Numbered from the stretch's first letter, positions 18,830 to 31,223 are shown. The stretch is DNA of 64,000 nt from Hydromonas duriensis (GCF_004363775.1 NZ_SNZE01000005.1:55645-119644); one strand, 5' to 3'. Made by a program: numbers and translations. The notes: a model not told the origin generated them from the letters alone.

Positions 18830-20206
18830 ATGTCTGATTCTAAGGGCTTGGCGAGCGGTTCACTGGGAACTGTTGAGTCGGTCGTCATGGGCGTTGCTGG
18901 TACGGCACCTGCATTTAGTGTCGCGGTAACGACTGCGGTGATTGTGTCGGCTGTGGGTGAGTTGGCGGTTGGTAGCGTGTTGTATTGCGGCTTGATTATG
19001 TTTGGCATCATGCTTGCTTTTACCCATTTAAATAAAATTTCACCGAATGCGGGCGCGACTTATGCTTGGGTAGGTCATGTGTTTGGCCCAACATGGGGCT
19101 TTTTTGCAGGTTGGGGTTTGCTGGTGGCTTCGGTGGTGTTTATGGTGTCGGCGACCATTCCCGCTGCGACCTCAACCTTGTTGACGTTTCAAGGTTTGTT
19201 TAATTTATCCCCCAGTTTGGTAGAAGACACGCGTTGGGTGGCCTTTACTGCGGCGATTTGGTTGACGCTCATTACGATTGTGGTGACCAAGGGCATTAAG
19301 CATGCGAGTTACGCGCAAATGATTTTCACGGTGATTGAGACGGTGATTATTTTTGCATTAATTATCGGCGCGTTTGTTGAATATTGGGGTAAGCCTGCAC
19401 ACATGCCTACTTGGAATTGGTTTTCGCCTTTTTCGTTCACGCCACAGACTTTTGCTGCGGGTGCTTTGACGGCGATTTTCTTTTACTGGGGTTGGGATGT
19501 AACCATGAATCTTGGGGAAGAAACTCAAGGTGGTCATCCGCCTGCGTCAAGCAAGGGCGCGTTTTGGGCAATGGTGAATTTGATTTTATTTTTCATCATC
19601 ATGATGATTGTGGTTTTGATTGTCTTGACCGATGAGGAAATCGCCGCTGCGAATACCAACGTATTGTACGCCATTGCAGATAAGTTGTTTCCGCAGCCTT
19701 GGAGCAGCTTGGCGGTGTTGTCAACAATTTTGAGTACGATTGGTACGGTTGAAACACAAATTTTGCAATTTTCTCGCAGTATGTTCGCCATGTCGCGTGA
19801 CAAAATGTTGCACCCACGTTATGCCAATATTCACCCTGAATGGCAAACGCCTTGGGTGGCTACGTTTGTGATTTGGCTCTTGGGCGTTTTGTTATTGGCG
19901 GCTTCGTCAACGATGGAGTCTGTGAAGTCGATTTTGGACAGCTCTGTGCTAGCGATTGGGTTTCATATTTGTTTTTACATGGGTTTGGCGGCATTTGCTT
20001 GCGCATGGTATTACCGTGGCCTTTTAAAAACAGCCAGCTTGAAAGACTCCTTTTCACACGTTATTTGGCCTTTGGGTTCTGCTATTTTAATGTCATTCTT
20101 GGGCTTGTATCTGTTGCCGACATTTGATCTCATCACGACGCTTATTGCCGTGGGTGGTTTGGCGATTGGCATTGTGCCGTTGTTGTTGGGTCGCTACCGC
20201 ACGTGA
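18830..20206 (+). CDS. APC-superfamily amino acid permease
   Basis: A 458-residue inner-membrane transporter with 12 predicted helices. The first helix carries SVVMGVAGTAPAFSV, and ISPNAGATYAWVG and the FFYWGWDVTMNLGEE region match APC family helices 2 and 6. The substrate is probably an amino acid or amine, not determinable here. A strong AAGGAG ribosome site fixes the start. A terminator follows, so it is a single-gene unit. Confidence 0.88.
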   Translation: MSDSKGLASGSLGTVESVVMGVAGTAPAFSVAVTTAVIVSAVGELAVGSVLYCGLIMFGIMLAFTHLNKISPNAGATYAWVGHVFGPTWGFFAGWGLLVASVVFMVSATIPAATSTLLTFQGLFNLSPSLVEDTRWVAFTAAIWLTLITIVVTKGIKHASYAQMIFTVIETVIIFALIIGAFVEYWGKPAHMPTWNWFSPFSFTPQTFAAGALTAIFFYWGWDVTMNLGEETQGGHPPASSKGAFWAMVNLILFFIIMMIVVLIVLTDEEIAAANTNVLYAIADKLFPQPWSSLAVLSTILSTIGTVETQILQFSRSMFAMSRDKMLHPRYANIHPEWQTPWVATFVIWLLGVLLLAASSTMESVKSILDSSVLAIGFHICFYMGLAAFACAWYYRGLLKTASLKDSFSHVIWPLGSAILMSFLGLYLLPTFDLITTLIAVGGLAIGIVPLLLGRYRT

Positions 20207-20233
20207 TTGGATGTGTCACCTATGTTTTAAAAT

Positions 20234-20260
20234 GCCACGGCTCCAGTCGTGGCTTTTTTT
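20234..20260 (+). terminator. Intrinsic terminator after the APC permease
   Basis: GCCACG / CGTGGC arms, eight-base loop, seven T residues. Confidence 0.8.
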
Positions 20261-20321
20261 GCAGTTGAAACAGGTTGATGCGCGATATAATGCGCAACTG
20301 CACAATTTTTTATTTAAACAC

Positions 20322-21266
20322 ATGTCCTCTTTTAGCCCACTTCATTTGATTAATAAGCACGCTGCCATCGCTATGATTTTGGCGAGCGTGTTGGGCTTTG
20401 CATTCCCTGATGAGGCCAATATGCTGTTGTCGCACCTGCCGCAGGTGCTGTTTTTTTTGATGTTCTTTACTTTAATCGGCATCAATCAACCGAAACTCGT
20501 GCGCATGCTGTCTCGTTATGATACTTGGTCGTATGCGGTGTGGCACTCTCTTGGTTTGACTGCTTTGTTGGTCAGTTTGGCGTATCTGGCGGGAGAGCGG
20601 GGCGAGATGTTATTGGCGATTGCGGCGGTGATGGCGACAGGTTCGCTGTTTGGTGCGCCTGCAATTATCCGTTCAATGGGGTTTTCACCGATGTACGCGA
20701 TGGCACTCACGATTGCGACGACGCTGGTGATGCCCGTGGTGCTGTTTGTGAATTTATATTGTTTTCAAACAGGCGATGTCCATTTGGATTGGGCGTTGTA
20801 TATTGAGCGGTTGTTGATTTTTATTGTCGGTCCAATGGCTTTGTCTGCTTTGGTACATCGAGTGTTTAGTGAAACGCAGCTTCATCATGTGCATCAGCAA
20901 CTGTCTAAAATCACGATTCTCTTGGTGATGGCTTTTCCTTTTGGCTTGGTAGGGGCGTATCGACACTTGTTTGACAGTCAACCGCTACGTGCGTTGAGCA
21001 TGTTGGGTTTGGGGGTATGCTTGGTTGTTGTGCCTTATGTCTTGAGTTTTTATGCCTCTCGCCAGTTTTATCGATTCGATATTGAGCATTCAGTTTCTGC
21101 TGCGGTTTCATCTGGGGCGCGTAATCTTTTGTTGACGTATACGATTGCGGCTCCGTTCGTTGGCGTTGAGTTCATGCCGCTGGCTGGGGCGATGCAGTTG
21201 CCGATTTATGCGTTGCCGCTATTGACCAAATGGTGGTTGGCGAAAATGCACAAGGTGGCCGCGTGA
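20322..21266 (+). CDS. Ten-helix membrane transporter, bile acid:sodium symporter-like
   Basis: The 314-residue product has about ten hydrophobic helices in two similar halves, with SLFGAPAIIRSMG in the first and SAAVSSGARNLLLTYTIAAPFVG in the second, which resembles the crossover regions of the BASS fold. The substrate is unknown. ATG at 20322 (MSSFSPLH) is preferred; the frame stays open upstream through the terminator of the previous gene, which cannot be coding. Its stop overlaps the GTG of the next gene, so the two are coupled. Confidence 0.6.
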   Translation: MSSFSPLHLINKHAAIAMILASVLGFAFPDEANMLLSHLPQVLFFLMFFTLIGINQPKLVRMLSRYDTWSYAVWHSLGLTALLVSLAYLAGERGEMLLAIAAVMATGSLFGAPAIIRSMGFSPMYAMALTIATTLVMPVVLFVNLYCFQTGDVHLDWALYIERLLIFIVGPMALSALVHRVFSETQLHHVHQQLSKITILLVMAFPFGLVGAYRHLFDSQPLRALSMLGLGVCLVVVPYVLSFYASRQFYRFDIEHSVSAAVSSGARNLLLTYTIAAPFVGVEFMPLAGAMQLPIYALPLLTKWWLAKMHKVAA

Positions 21267-22501
21267 ATCAACAAGTGATTGTGATTGGTGCTGGGCCTGC
21301 GGGTTTAATGGCTGCTGAAGAATTGTCCGCGCGCGGTTTTAGTGTCACCGTTTATGATGCCATGCCATCAGTAGGGCGAAAGTTTTTACTCGCGGGCATT
21401 GGTGGTATGAACATCACCCATTCCGAGCCTTTGGACTTTTTTTTAAAGCGTTATGCGCCGTGTAGTGAAGTTTTGCTTGATTGCATACGACGCTTTGACA
21501 ATCAAGCCGTGGTCAATTGGATGACGGATTTAGGCGTGTCGTCGTTTGTTGGGACATCGGGACGTGTGTTCCCGAATGAAATGAAAGCCGCGCCGTTACT
21601 CAGGGCATGGTTGGCGCGTTTGAAAGCGGCGGGTGTGACCTTTAAAATGCGTCACCGTTGGCAAGGTTGGGATGTCTCGGGTGCAAACGTATTTGATTCG
21701 CCAGATGGTTGTATCAAGGTAATGGCGGATGCGACGGTGTTGTCTTTGGGGGGCGCGAGCTGGCCACGTTTGGGTTCAGATGCGTCGTGGGTGCCATGGT
21801 TAAAAGCGGCGGTCGTCGACATAAAACCGTTTGTTGCTGCCAATTGCGGTTTTGACGTGTCGGGGTGGAGCGCGCATTTGCGTGATAAATTTGCGGGCGC
21901 ACCGATTAAACCCGTTGCTTTGCGTGTAAACGATGCCGAGGGCGAACCTTTGTTTGAGCGGCGAGGCGAGTTGGTGTTGACTGAAACGGGTTTAGAGGGC
22001 GGATTGATTTATGCGGCGAGCCGTGTACTGCGCGAGTCTTTAGAGCGTACAGGGCAAGCGACCGTGTATTTGGATTTGTTGCCACAGCACGACTTGGCTC
22101 AAGTGCAGCGAGAGGTCGGACATCCGCGCGGTGCGCGCTCGATGAGCAGTCATTTGGCAAGTCGTTTGGGCTTAAAAGGCGTTAAGACCGCGTTGTTGTT
22201 TGAACAATTGCAGGCGGCGCAATGGGCAGACGCATTACAACTGGCGCATCAAATTAAAGCCTTACCCATAACGTTCACGGCAACGCGCCCAATTGATGAA
22301 GCCATCAGTAGTGCAGGTGGCGTATCCTTTGACAGTTTAGACGCGCATTTGATGCTCAAAAACTGCGCGGGCGTGTTTTGCGCGGGTGAAATGCTCGATT
22401 GGGAAGCACCCACGGGTGGTTATTTGTTGACTGCGTGTTTCGCCACGGGTCGAGTTGCTGGGCAGGGTGCGGCGGCTTGGTTGTCCAGTTTAAACAAATA
22501 A
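21263..22501 (+). CDS. FAD-dependent oxidoreductase of the YhiN/HI0933 family
   Basis: 412 residues starting with a dinucleotide-binding motif VIVIGAGPAGLMAAEE, followed by GRKFLLAGIGGMNITHSE, a stretch that defines the TIGR03862-like branch of the HI0933 flavoproteins, and ending with a second FAD segment (GGYLLTACFATGRVAGQ). The reaction is unknown; family members have been linked to tRNA modification and ROS responses without firm evidence. A GTG start that overlaps the upstream TGA, with AAGG ahead, is chosen. Confidence 0.85.
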   Translation: MNQQVIVIGAGPAGLMAAEELSARGFSVTVYDAMPSVGRKFLLAGIGGMNITHSEPLDFFLKRYAPCSEVLLDCIRRFDNQAVVNWMTDLGVSSFVGTSGRVFPNEMKAAPLLRAWLARLKAAGVTFKMRHRWQGWDVSGANVFDSPDGCIKVMADATVLSLGGASWPRLGSDASWVPWLKAAVVDIKPFVAANCGFDVSGWSAHLRDKFAGAPIKPVALRVNDAEGEPLFERRGELVLTETGLEGGLIYAASRVLRESLERTGQATVYLDLLPQHDLAQVQREVGHPRGARSMSSHLASRLGLKGVKTALLFEQLQAAQWADALQLAHQIKALPITFTATRPIDEAISSAGGVSFDSLDAHLMLKNCAGVFCAGEMLDWEAPTGGYLLTACFATGRVAGQGAAAWLSSLNK

Positions 22502-22574
22502 GTTAAAGTCTGTTCGCCACAAGAGTTATGTAGCAGGTAAAATCCAATCACTCTTTAATTTTTAGTTCTTTCTT

Positions 22575-23363
22575 ATGTCTCAAGTCACCTGCATTATTCC
22601 TTTTTACAACGGCGGCGACACCATCGCCAGAGCGATTGATTCCGTCATCGACAGTCCTGCATGTCATGAAGTCATTGTCATGGTGGATGCCTCTCCGCAG
22701 CCGTTGTCGCCCTTTTTGACCGATGCGCATCGCGCCCACATTGCCACTGGGAAATTGCGCGTTATAGAAATGGCTACGAATCTAGGGCAAGCGGCCATGC
22801 GCAATGTGGCTGCCTCGCTGTCGACTACACCGTATATTTCCTTTTTGGATCAAGACGACATGTATTTGCCTGGCTTTTGTGAGGAAATGTCTGATGTGCT
22901 CAACCGTCACCCTGAGCTGGCCGCAATTGAGTGCGGCGCAGAAATTGTCAAAGATGACAAAAACTTACTTGAAATTGATGACCCCCGTTATCAAGCAATT
23001 ATGTTTTCTGTACCGTGGAATGTATTGATTCGCCGCTTGGCTTTTTGGTACGTCGGCTCATTCCCCGTTGATGCCGCATTTCGTACCCCTTTGGCTGGTG
23101 AAGACATTGCATTTATGACGCCACTTCGACATTTTTTGCAGACCGCGCAGGACTTTAGTCGTCGTTTGGTGCGGCATCATTTGCGCGATGGTTCGGCCAC
23201 TGACAATTATCTCAATCGCACGCAAGTCGTTGATGGGCGTGTTGTTTACATCGAACATTATGAAAATGAAAAAAATGGTGAATGGCAAGCCGCCATTGAT
23301 AAGCATTATGCTAAAGCGCAACGCGATGTAAATGCATTGCGACAAGTCAAAATCATTAATTAA
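22575..23363 (+). CDS. Family 2 glycosyltransferase
   Basis: A 262-residue GT-A fold protein: CIIPFYNGGDTIARAIDSV at 5-23 and the metal-binding acidic motif in SFLDQDDMYLP near 92-102. No membrane helix is present, so it is a soluble or peripheral enzyme. Donor and acceptor sugars are unknown. It stands alone between an FAD protein and hom; no polysaccharide cluster surrounds it. Confidence 0.82.
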   Translation: MSQVTCIIPFYNGGDTIARAIDSVIDSPACHEVIVMVDASPQPLSPFLTDAHRAHIATGKLRVIEMATNLGQAAMRNVAASLSTTPYISFLDQDDMYLPGFCEEMSDVLNRHPELAAIECGAEIVKDDKNLLEIDDPRYQAIMFSVPWNVLIRRLAFWYVGSFPVDAAFRTPLAGEDIAFMTPLRHFLQTAQDFSRRLVRHHLRDGSATDNYLNRTQVVDGRVVYIEHYENEKNGEWQAAIDKHYAKAQRDVNALRQVKIIN

Positions 23364-23463
23364 CTTAAATGCGCCAAACGTGTTTTAAAACTTGGCGTGT
23401 TTGAGTGCTTGGTTTACAATGTGGCATCACTCGGCATTAAATCGAAATGCCCATCCCTTAAAT

Positions 23464-23505
23464 AATACGGAAGAAGTAAATCTATACTTTTCCGTTATTT
23501 TTTTG
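23464..23505 (+). terminator. Hairpin terminator or attenuator ahead of hom
   Basis: ACGGAAGAAGTA pairs with TACTTTTCCGT (one bulge) and is followed by a long T-tract. It may end the glycosyltransferase transcript; because it stops 29 bases before the hom start it could also modulate hom. Confidence 0.7.
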
Positions 23506-23533
23506 TTTGAACATGTTTTTTAGAGAAAAGTGT

Positions 23534-24844
23534 ATGAAACCCATCAAAATCGGTATAGCAGGTACTGGCGTGGTCGCCAGCGGCGTCGTCAAAGTCCTTC
23601 AGCGCAATCAAGAAGAAATTACCCGTCGCGCAGGTCGAGGCATTGAAGTCGCCGTGGTGTCCTCCCGTACACGCGCCAAAGCCGAAGCGTTGGTGGGGCA
23701 AAACGTCCTCATCGTCGACGACATCATGGACGTGGCACGTCATCCAGACATTGATATTGTGGTTGAGACGATGGGCGGCTACGAGCCTGCACGTAGTTTT
23801 GTGCTCGAAGCCATTGCGCATGGTAAGCATGTCGTTACGGCCAACAAAGCATTGCTCGCCGAGCATGGCAACGAAATTTTTGCGGCGGCGCAAGCCAAAG
23901 GCGTCACCGTGGTATTTGAAGCCGCCGTCGCAGGTGGTATTCCTGTTATTAAATCCTTGCGAGAAGGTTTGTCGGCCAATCGCATCGAATGGATTGCGGG
24001 CATCATTAATGGCACAACCAACTTCATCCTCACGCAAATGCGCGAAAAAGGTTGGACTTTCACGGACGCCCTGAAAGTAGCACAAGAACTCGGTTATGCC
24101 GAAGCCGACCCAACTTTTGATGTTGAAGGTGTCGATGCCGCACACAAAATCACATTGATGAGTGCGCTTGCCTTTGGTGTGCCAATCAACTTCAAAGCCG
24201 CCTCAATTGAGGGCATCAGCCAACTCGCTGCCACAGACATCACGTATGCCGAAAAATTTGGCTATCGTATCAAGTTGCTCGGCATCACCAAGCGCACGCC
24301 CGAAGGCATCGAATTGCGTGTACATCCGACCCTGATTCCTGACTCGCGCTTAATCGCCAATGTCAACGGCGTGATGAACGCCGTACTCGTCAAAGGCGAC
24401 GCTGTTGGTGCAACTTTGTACTACGGTGCAGGGGCGGGCGCAGAGCCCACAGGCTCATCGGTCATCGCCGACCTCATCGATGTCACGCGTACGATTACCG
24501 CAGACCCTGAACACCGCGTCCCCCATCTCGCATTCCAGCCCGATGCCTTGGCGAATATTCCAATGCTGCCGTTGTCCTCGGTTAAGACCCGTTATTATTT
24601 ACGCTTGACGGTACAAGACCGAACAGGTGTTTTGGCTGACATCACACGCATCCTTGCCAATCACGATATTTCGGTGGACGCGATGCTCCAAACTGAAGTG
24701 GACGATGCCACTCAGCAAACCCACATCGTAATCATGACTCACGTTTCGCTTGAAGCGAGCATTGACACCGCTGTCCTGCAAATTAAAACGCTTGATACCG
24801 TCTCGGGTGAGGTGGTGAAGTTGAGGGTGGAAGAACTGGGTTAA
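23534..24844 (+). CDS. hom: Homoserine dehydrogenase
   Basis: Reduces aspartate semialdehyde to homoserine for threonine and methionine synthesis. The N-terminal nucleotide-binding motif GIAGTGVVASGVV, the catalytic region with AGIINGTTNFILTQM and the EADPTFDVEGVDAAHK signature, and a C-terminal ACT domain (about 350-436) for threonine feedback are all present. ATG at 23534 (MKPIKIGIAG) with AGAGAAAAG ahead is chosen over an ATG nine codons upstream. The usual partners alaA and thrC are not adjacent, although an alaA-type gene is near 46 kb. Confidence 0.95.
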   Translation: MKPIKIGIAGTGVVASGVVKVLQRNQEEITRRAGRGIEVAVVSSRTRAKAEALVGQNVLIVDDIMDVARHPDIDIVVETMGGYEPARSFVLEAIAHGKHVVTANKALLAEHGNEIFAAAQAKGVTVVFEAAVAGGIPVIKSLREGLSANRIEWIAGIINGTTNFILTQMREKGWTFTDALKVAQELGYAEADPTFDVEGVDAAHKITLMSALAFGVPINFKAASIEGISQLAATDITYAEKFGYRIKLLGITKRTPEGIELRVHPTLIPDSRLIANVNGVMNAVLVKGDAVGATLYYGAGAGAEPTGSSVIADLIDVTRTITADPEHRVPHLAFQPDALANIPMLPLSSVKTRYYLRLTVQDRTGVLADITRILANHDISVDAMLQTEVDDATQQTHIVIMTHVSLEASIDTAVLQIKTLDTVSGEVVKLRVEELG

Positions 24845-24854
24845 ATCCTTCTAA

Positions 24855-24886
24855 TAAAAAAGCAGGCATTTGGCCTGCTTTTTTAT
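24855..24886 (+). terminator. Intrinsic terminator after hom
   Basis: AAAAAGCAGGC / GCCTGCTTTTTT with a five-base loop. Confidence 0.88.
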
Positions 24887-24931
24887 TCAAAAAAATACTT
24901 AAATTAAAAGCTAAATATACTAAGGTTTGTC

Positions 24932-25885
24932 ATGAGCGATATTCGTTTATTTGAATTGAATAATAAAGTTGCCAGTGAATTGCAGGGCGAGGCTTTGGAT
25001 TTAGAGAAGCCGCTGCAAAATTTGATTGAGGCGAATCTTGAGCCGTTGCTTGGCGTGCGGTTTTTGAGTACGGAGTACTCGACAGGGCGTGTACATGGTG
25101 GACGTATTGACACGTTAGGCTTGGATGAAAATCATTGTCCAGTCATCATCGAGTACAAACGTTCGGTGGGTGAAAATGTGATTAACCAAGGCTTGTTTTA
25201 TTTGGATTGGTTGATGGATCATCAGGCGGAGTTTGAACTTTTGGTGCTCAAGTTGTTGGGTGACAAGGCTTCAACTTTGATTGATTGGGATGCGCCGCGT
25301 TTGATTTGTATTGCTGGCGATTTTACGAAGTTTGATGCACATGCCGTGCAGCAAATTGATCGTAATGTCGATTTGGTGCGCTATCGCTTGTTTGGGCAAG
25401 GTTTGCTCCTTCTTGAGCAAGTGAATGCGTCGGTCAGTGGGGCGAAAGCTAGAGCAGATAAGTCGCGTGTGTCCAGTAAAAAAAGGGATAAAAACACCAG
25501 TACAACAAAACTGTCGAGTAAAAAATCTACAGATAAAAGTTATGTCGAGTCCGTAGCGGATGCGTCGTCGGATATGTGTGTTTTGCTGAGTACGGTGGAG
25601 GACTATATACAGTCGCTGGGCGATGATGTGGTGCGTAAGGAGTTAAAGCTGTATGTTGCTTTTAAACGTTTGCGTAATTTTGCGAGTATTGTGGTGCAGA
25701 AAAATCGTTTGTTGATGTATTTGAACGTTAATCCTGATACGCTGGCCTTACCTATGAATGCACGTGATGTCCGAAAATTTGGACACTGGGGTACAGGTGA
25801 TTTGGAATTGTCGATAGGTAACCATGAGGATTTTGAGATGTCAAAATCTTTGATTCTGTCAGCGTATGAGGGGCGGCATCGGTAA
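24932..25885 (+). CDS. NucS-like PD-(D/E)xK nuclease with C-terminal DUF5655 domain
   Basis: 317 residues in three parts. The N-terminal part (about 20-145) is a restriction-like nuclease fold: Asp60 in HGGRIDTLG, Glu74-x-Lys76 in VIIEYKR, and Gln86, the order found in archaeal and actinobacterial EndoMS/NucS. A Ser/Lys/Thr-rich linker (about 148-180) joins it to a DUF5655 domain (about 205-315). The nuclease core is complete, so the protein should be active, perhaps in DNA repair or anti-phage defence; neither is shown. It stands alone between hom and pyrG. Confidence 0.72.
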   Translation: MSDIRLFELNNKVASELQGEALDLEKPLQNLIEANLEPLLGVRFLSTEYSTGRVHGGRIDTLGLDENHCPVIIEYKRSVGENVINQGLFYLDWLMDHQAEFELLVLKLLGDKASTLIDWDAPRLICIAGDFTKFDAHAVQQIDRNVDLVRYRLFGQGLLLLEQVNASVSGAKARADKSRVSSKKRDKNTSTTKLSSKKSTDKSYVESVADASSDMCVLLSTVEDYIQSLGDDVVRKELKLYVAFKRLRNFASIVVQKNRLLMYLNVNPDTLALPMNARDVRKFGHWGTGDLELSIGNHEDFEMSKSLILSAYEGRHR

Positions 25886-25938
25886 TTTTTTAGGTGGTTT
25901 CGCTATTATTTTTTAAAAGGTAACTGTCGTTTTGCAGG

Positions 25939-27626
<1,688 letters not shown>

Positions 27627-27650
27627 GTCATGCCGCAATTTTGGCATGAC
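27627..27650 (+). other. Perfect hairpin directly after pyrG
   Basis: GTCATGCC / GGCATGAC with an eight-base loop starting at the base after the stop codon. It lacks a T-tract, so it is not a standard terminator; it may stabilise the pyrG mRNA end or pause polymerase. Confidence 0.45.
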
Positions 27651-27735
27651 ATGACTGGCTTCGGCATTTGAGCTGTTGGTTAGATGAATAGTTACGCTTA
27701 TTGTGCCTTGACCGTCTTGAGGACGAGGAGAATGT

Positions 27736-28599
27736 ATGAAATTATGTGGTTATGACGTTGGTTTAAATCAGCCTTTCTTTTTGATTGCAGGCACATGTTC
27801 AATTGAAGGTTTAGGCATGTCGATAGATGTGGCTGGACAGCTTAAAGAAATGACCGCTGAACTCGGTATTCCTTTGATTTATAAAGGTTCGTTTGACAAA
27901 GCGAACCGCTCATCGGGCAATACCAAACGTGGCGTGGGGCTTGAGAGTGGTTTGAATATTTTAGATGAAGTGCGCCGTCAAACGGGCTTGCCTGTGTTGA
28001 CAGACGTTCATGAAATTGAACACATCGCCGAAGTGGCGAGTGTGGTTGATGTCTTACAAACGCCTGCTTTCTTGTGTCGTCAAACTGATTTTATTCGTGC
28101 GGTCGCGCAAAGTGGTAAACCTGTGAATATCAAAAAAGGTCAGTTTTTGGCTCCATCGGACATGAAAAATGTCATTGAAAAAGCACGCAGTGCTGCGCGT
28201 GAACTGGGCTTAGAGGAGGACAATTTTTTGTCGTGTGAACGTGGCGTGAGTTTCGGTTACAACAATCTTGTGTCCGACATGCGCAGCTTGGCGATTATGC
28301 GTGAAGCCAACGCGCCTGTAGTATTTGACGCGACCCATTCAGTTCAGCTCCCTGGGGGGCAAGGCTCAACCAGTGGCGGACAACGTGAGTTTGTACCTGT
28401 TTTGGCGCGTGCTGCTGTCGCGGTTGGTGTGGCGGGTCTTTTTATGGAAACCCATCCCAACCCAAGCGAGGCGTGGTCTGATGGTCCTAATGCGGTGCCG
28501 TTATCGCGTATGAAAGAGTTGCTCTCCACTTTGAAATCTCTGGATGTGGCAGTAAAAGCCAACGGCATGTTCTTAGAAGATAACTTCAACACTTGGTAA
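27736..28599 (+). CDS. kdsA: 3-deoxy-8-phosphooctulonate synthase (KDO-8-P synthase)
   Basis: Condenses phosphoenolpyruvate with arabinose-5-phosphate, the first committed step to KDO in lipopolysaccharide. The 287-residue aldolase-type barrel has [18 protein letters not shown] near 53-70 and DVHEIEHI near 95. The start is supported by GAGGA/GAGGAG ahead of ATG. It belongs to the pyrG-kdsA-eno cluster; lpxH, another lipid A gene, is encoded 2 kb away. Confidence 0.96.
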   Translation: MKLCGYDVGLNQPFFLIAGTCSIEGLGMSIDVAGQLKEMTAELGIPLIYKGSFDKANRSSGNTKRGVGLESGLNILDEVRRQTGLPVLTDVHEIEHIAEVASVVDVLQTPAFLCRQTDFIRAVAQSGKPVNIKKGQFLAPSDMKNVIEKARSAARELGLEEDNFLSCERGVSFGYNNLVSDMRSLAIMREANAPVVFDATHSVQLPGGQGSTSGGQREFVPVLARAAVAVGVAGLFMETHPNPSEAWSDGPNAVPLSRMKELLSTLKSLDVAVKANGMFLEDNFNTW

Positions 28600-28607
28600 T
28601 GTTTTTT

Positions 28608-28638
28608 AACGCAAAGCGGTCTATGCTTTGCGTTTTTA
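28608..28638 (+). terminator. Intrinsic terminator after kdsA
   Basis: AACGCAAAG / CTTTGCGTT with a nine-base loop and T-tract, ending about 16 bases before the next start codon. Confidence 0.75.
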
Positions 28639-28653
28639 TTTGGAAAGTTTAAA

Positions 28654-28947
28654 ATGACCGTACCTGCATATATGATTTTTAATGTCGATGTTACCAATCC
28701 AGAGCAATACGACCAGTATCGCGCTTTTTCTTCAAAGGCCATTGAAGAGCACGGTGCAGAGCCACTGGTGCGGGGTGGTGCGCAAACAGTTTTAGAGGGG
28801 CATGTTCATCCTCGTACCGTCATTTTGAAATTTGCTTCAGTTGAAAAAGCGCAGGCTTTTTACGATTCAGAGACTTATAAAAAAGGACGAGAATTACGTA
28901 AAGACGCTGCGATTGCCAATATTGTCATTGTTGAAGGCTTGGCATAA
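28654..28947 (+). CDS. DUF1330 family protein
   Basis: A 97-residue ferredoxin-like (dimeric alpha/beta barrel) protein recognisable by YMIFNVDVTNPEQYDQY at its start and ILKFASVEKAQAFYDSE in the middle. Biochemical role unknown. It lies between kdsA and eno with hairpin terminators on both sides, so it looks like an independent insert in the conserved pyrG-kdsA-eno order. Confidence 0.85.
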   Translation: MTVPAYMIFNVDVTNPEQYDQYRAFSSKAIEEHGAEPLVRGGAQTVLEGHVHPRTVILKFASVEKAQAFYDSETYKKGRELRKDAAIANIVIVEGLA

Positions 28948-28987
28948 TTAAATCAATTTAGAATTGAAACCCAGTAGGGAACAATCT

Positions 28988-29018
28988 TTACCGCGTGAGG
29001 GTGCGGTTTGTTTTTTTA
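28988..29018 (+). terminator. Terminator-like hairpin directly ahead of eno
   Basis: ACCGC / GCGGT with an eight-base loop followed by a TTG and seven T residues. The T-tract ends just before the eno ribosome site (AGGAG at 29023-29027), leaving no room for a separate eno promoter after it. Confidence 0.6.
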
Positions 29019-29019
29019 A

Positions 29020-30321
<1,302 letters not shown>

Positions 30322-30330
30322 TAGAGCCTC

Positions 30331-30364
30331 AAAAAAAAACCACGACAGTTGTCGTGGTTTTTTG
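30331..30364. terminator. Bidirectional terminator between eno and lpxH
   Basis: AAAACCACGAC / GTCGTGGTTTT with a four-base loop and A/T tracts on each side; serves two convergent genes. Confidence 0.88.
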
Positions 30365-30385
30365 TTTTCATAGGTTACTTATAGG

Positions 30386-31192
30386 TCACTGTGTGATGAC
30401 AATCAATTCGGGCTTATCCTTGTTTTCTAACCAACTGATGTAACCCCAGCGTATTTTGTCAGGGTTTTCACATTCCCAATCAGGCAAGACCACTCGCGTG
30501 GTGTCAAAAGTCAGATGGGTGCTGGGCTGGTGGGTGTGACCATGGATGATATAACGGCTGGCGTATGTCTTAAACCATGCCTCTGCTGTATGGGCTGGAA
30601 TGTCCTGTATTTGCATGTTGTCATGCGTTTTATATTCACGTTGTTTCGAGGTGTTGCGAATTTTTTTTGCCAGTTGATTGCGCCAAGATAAAGGCAGTTT
30701 GAGAAACACATTTTGAATCCAGCTGGTATGAACCAAGCGTCGAAACAGTTGATAGCCTTTCTCATGGCTACACATCAAGTCGCCGTGAGTCAATAAGACA
30801 CGTTGATGGTTGATTGTGATTACACATGGGTCTGGTAGTGGGGTCATGTGAGCAAAGGCCGTGTATTCCTCTCGAACGAGGAAGTCCCTGTTACCAACCA
30901 TATACCCAATAAAAATGCCACTTTGGGCCAACTTAGATAGGCTTTCTGCCACGCGTTGAGCTGCAGGATTTTCTAGGGCAGCATCGTCACCAACCCAATA
31001 TTCAAATAGGTCGCCCAGAATGATGAGTGCATTGTATTGAGGCGCAATGGTTTCGCAAAAATATTCAAACTGTGCCAAAGTGCGAGGCATATTGACCGAC
31101 AAATGCAAATCTGAAATGAAACACACCCCGCTCAATTCGCTGGGCACAGATGTATCCATTGGGCGAGATAGAGTGGGGTGTGGGTTGTTCAT
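30386..31192 (-). CDS. lpxH: UDP-2,3-diacylglucosamine diphosphatase LpxH
   Basis: Peripheral membrane metallophosphoesterase of lipid A synthesis, giving lipid X. Motifs of the calcineurin-like fold are in order: FISDLHLS, GDLFEYWVGDD, GNRDF, LTHGDLMC and HGHTHQP. From ATG 31192 (MNNPHPTLS) the product has 268 residues, close to the family's 240; reading further upstream would run into ppiB. No strong ribosome site is visible, fitting translation coupled to ppiB, which ends 31 bases earlier. Confidence 0.92.
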   Translation of the reverse strand: MNNPHPTLSRPMDTSVPSELSGVCFISDLHLSVNMPRTLAQFEYFCETIAPQYNALIILGDLFEYWVGDDAALENPAAQRVAESLSKLAQSGIFIGYMVGNRDFLVREEYTAFAHMTPLPDPCVITINHQRVLLTHGDLMCSHEKGYQLFRRLVHTSWIQNVFLKLPLSWRNQLAKKIRNTSKQREYKTHDNMQIQDIPAHTAEAWFKTYASRYIIHGHTHQPSTHLTFDTTRVVLPDWECENPDKIRWGYISWLENKDKPELIVITQ

Positions 31193-31223
31193 TGTGAACG
31201 AGTGCTTTTGGATGCTGAATCGT

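Noticed and set aside
23495..24145. 216-codon frame antisense to hom
   Set aside because: Shadow of the homoserine dehydrogenase N-terminal domain, which is unambiguous on the plus strand.
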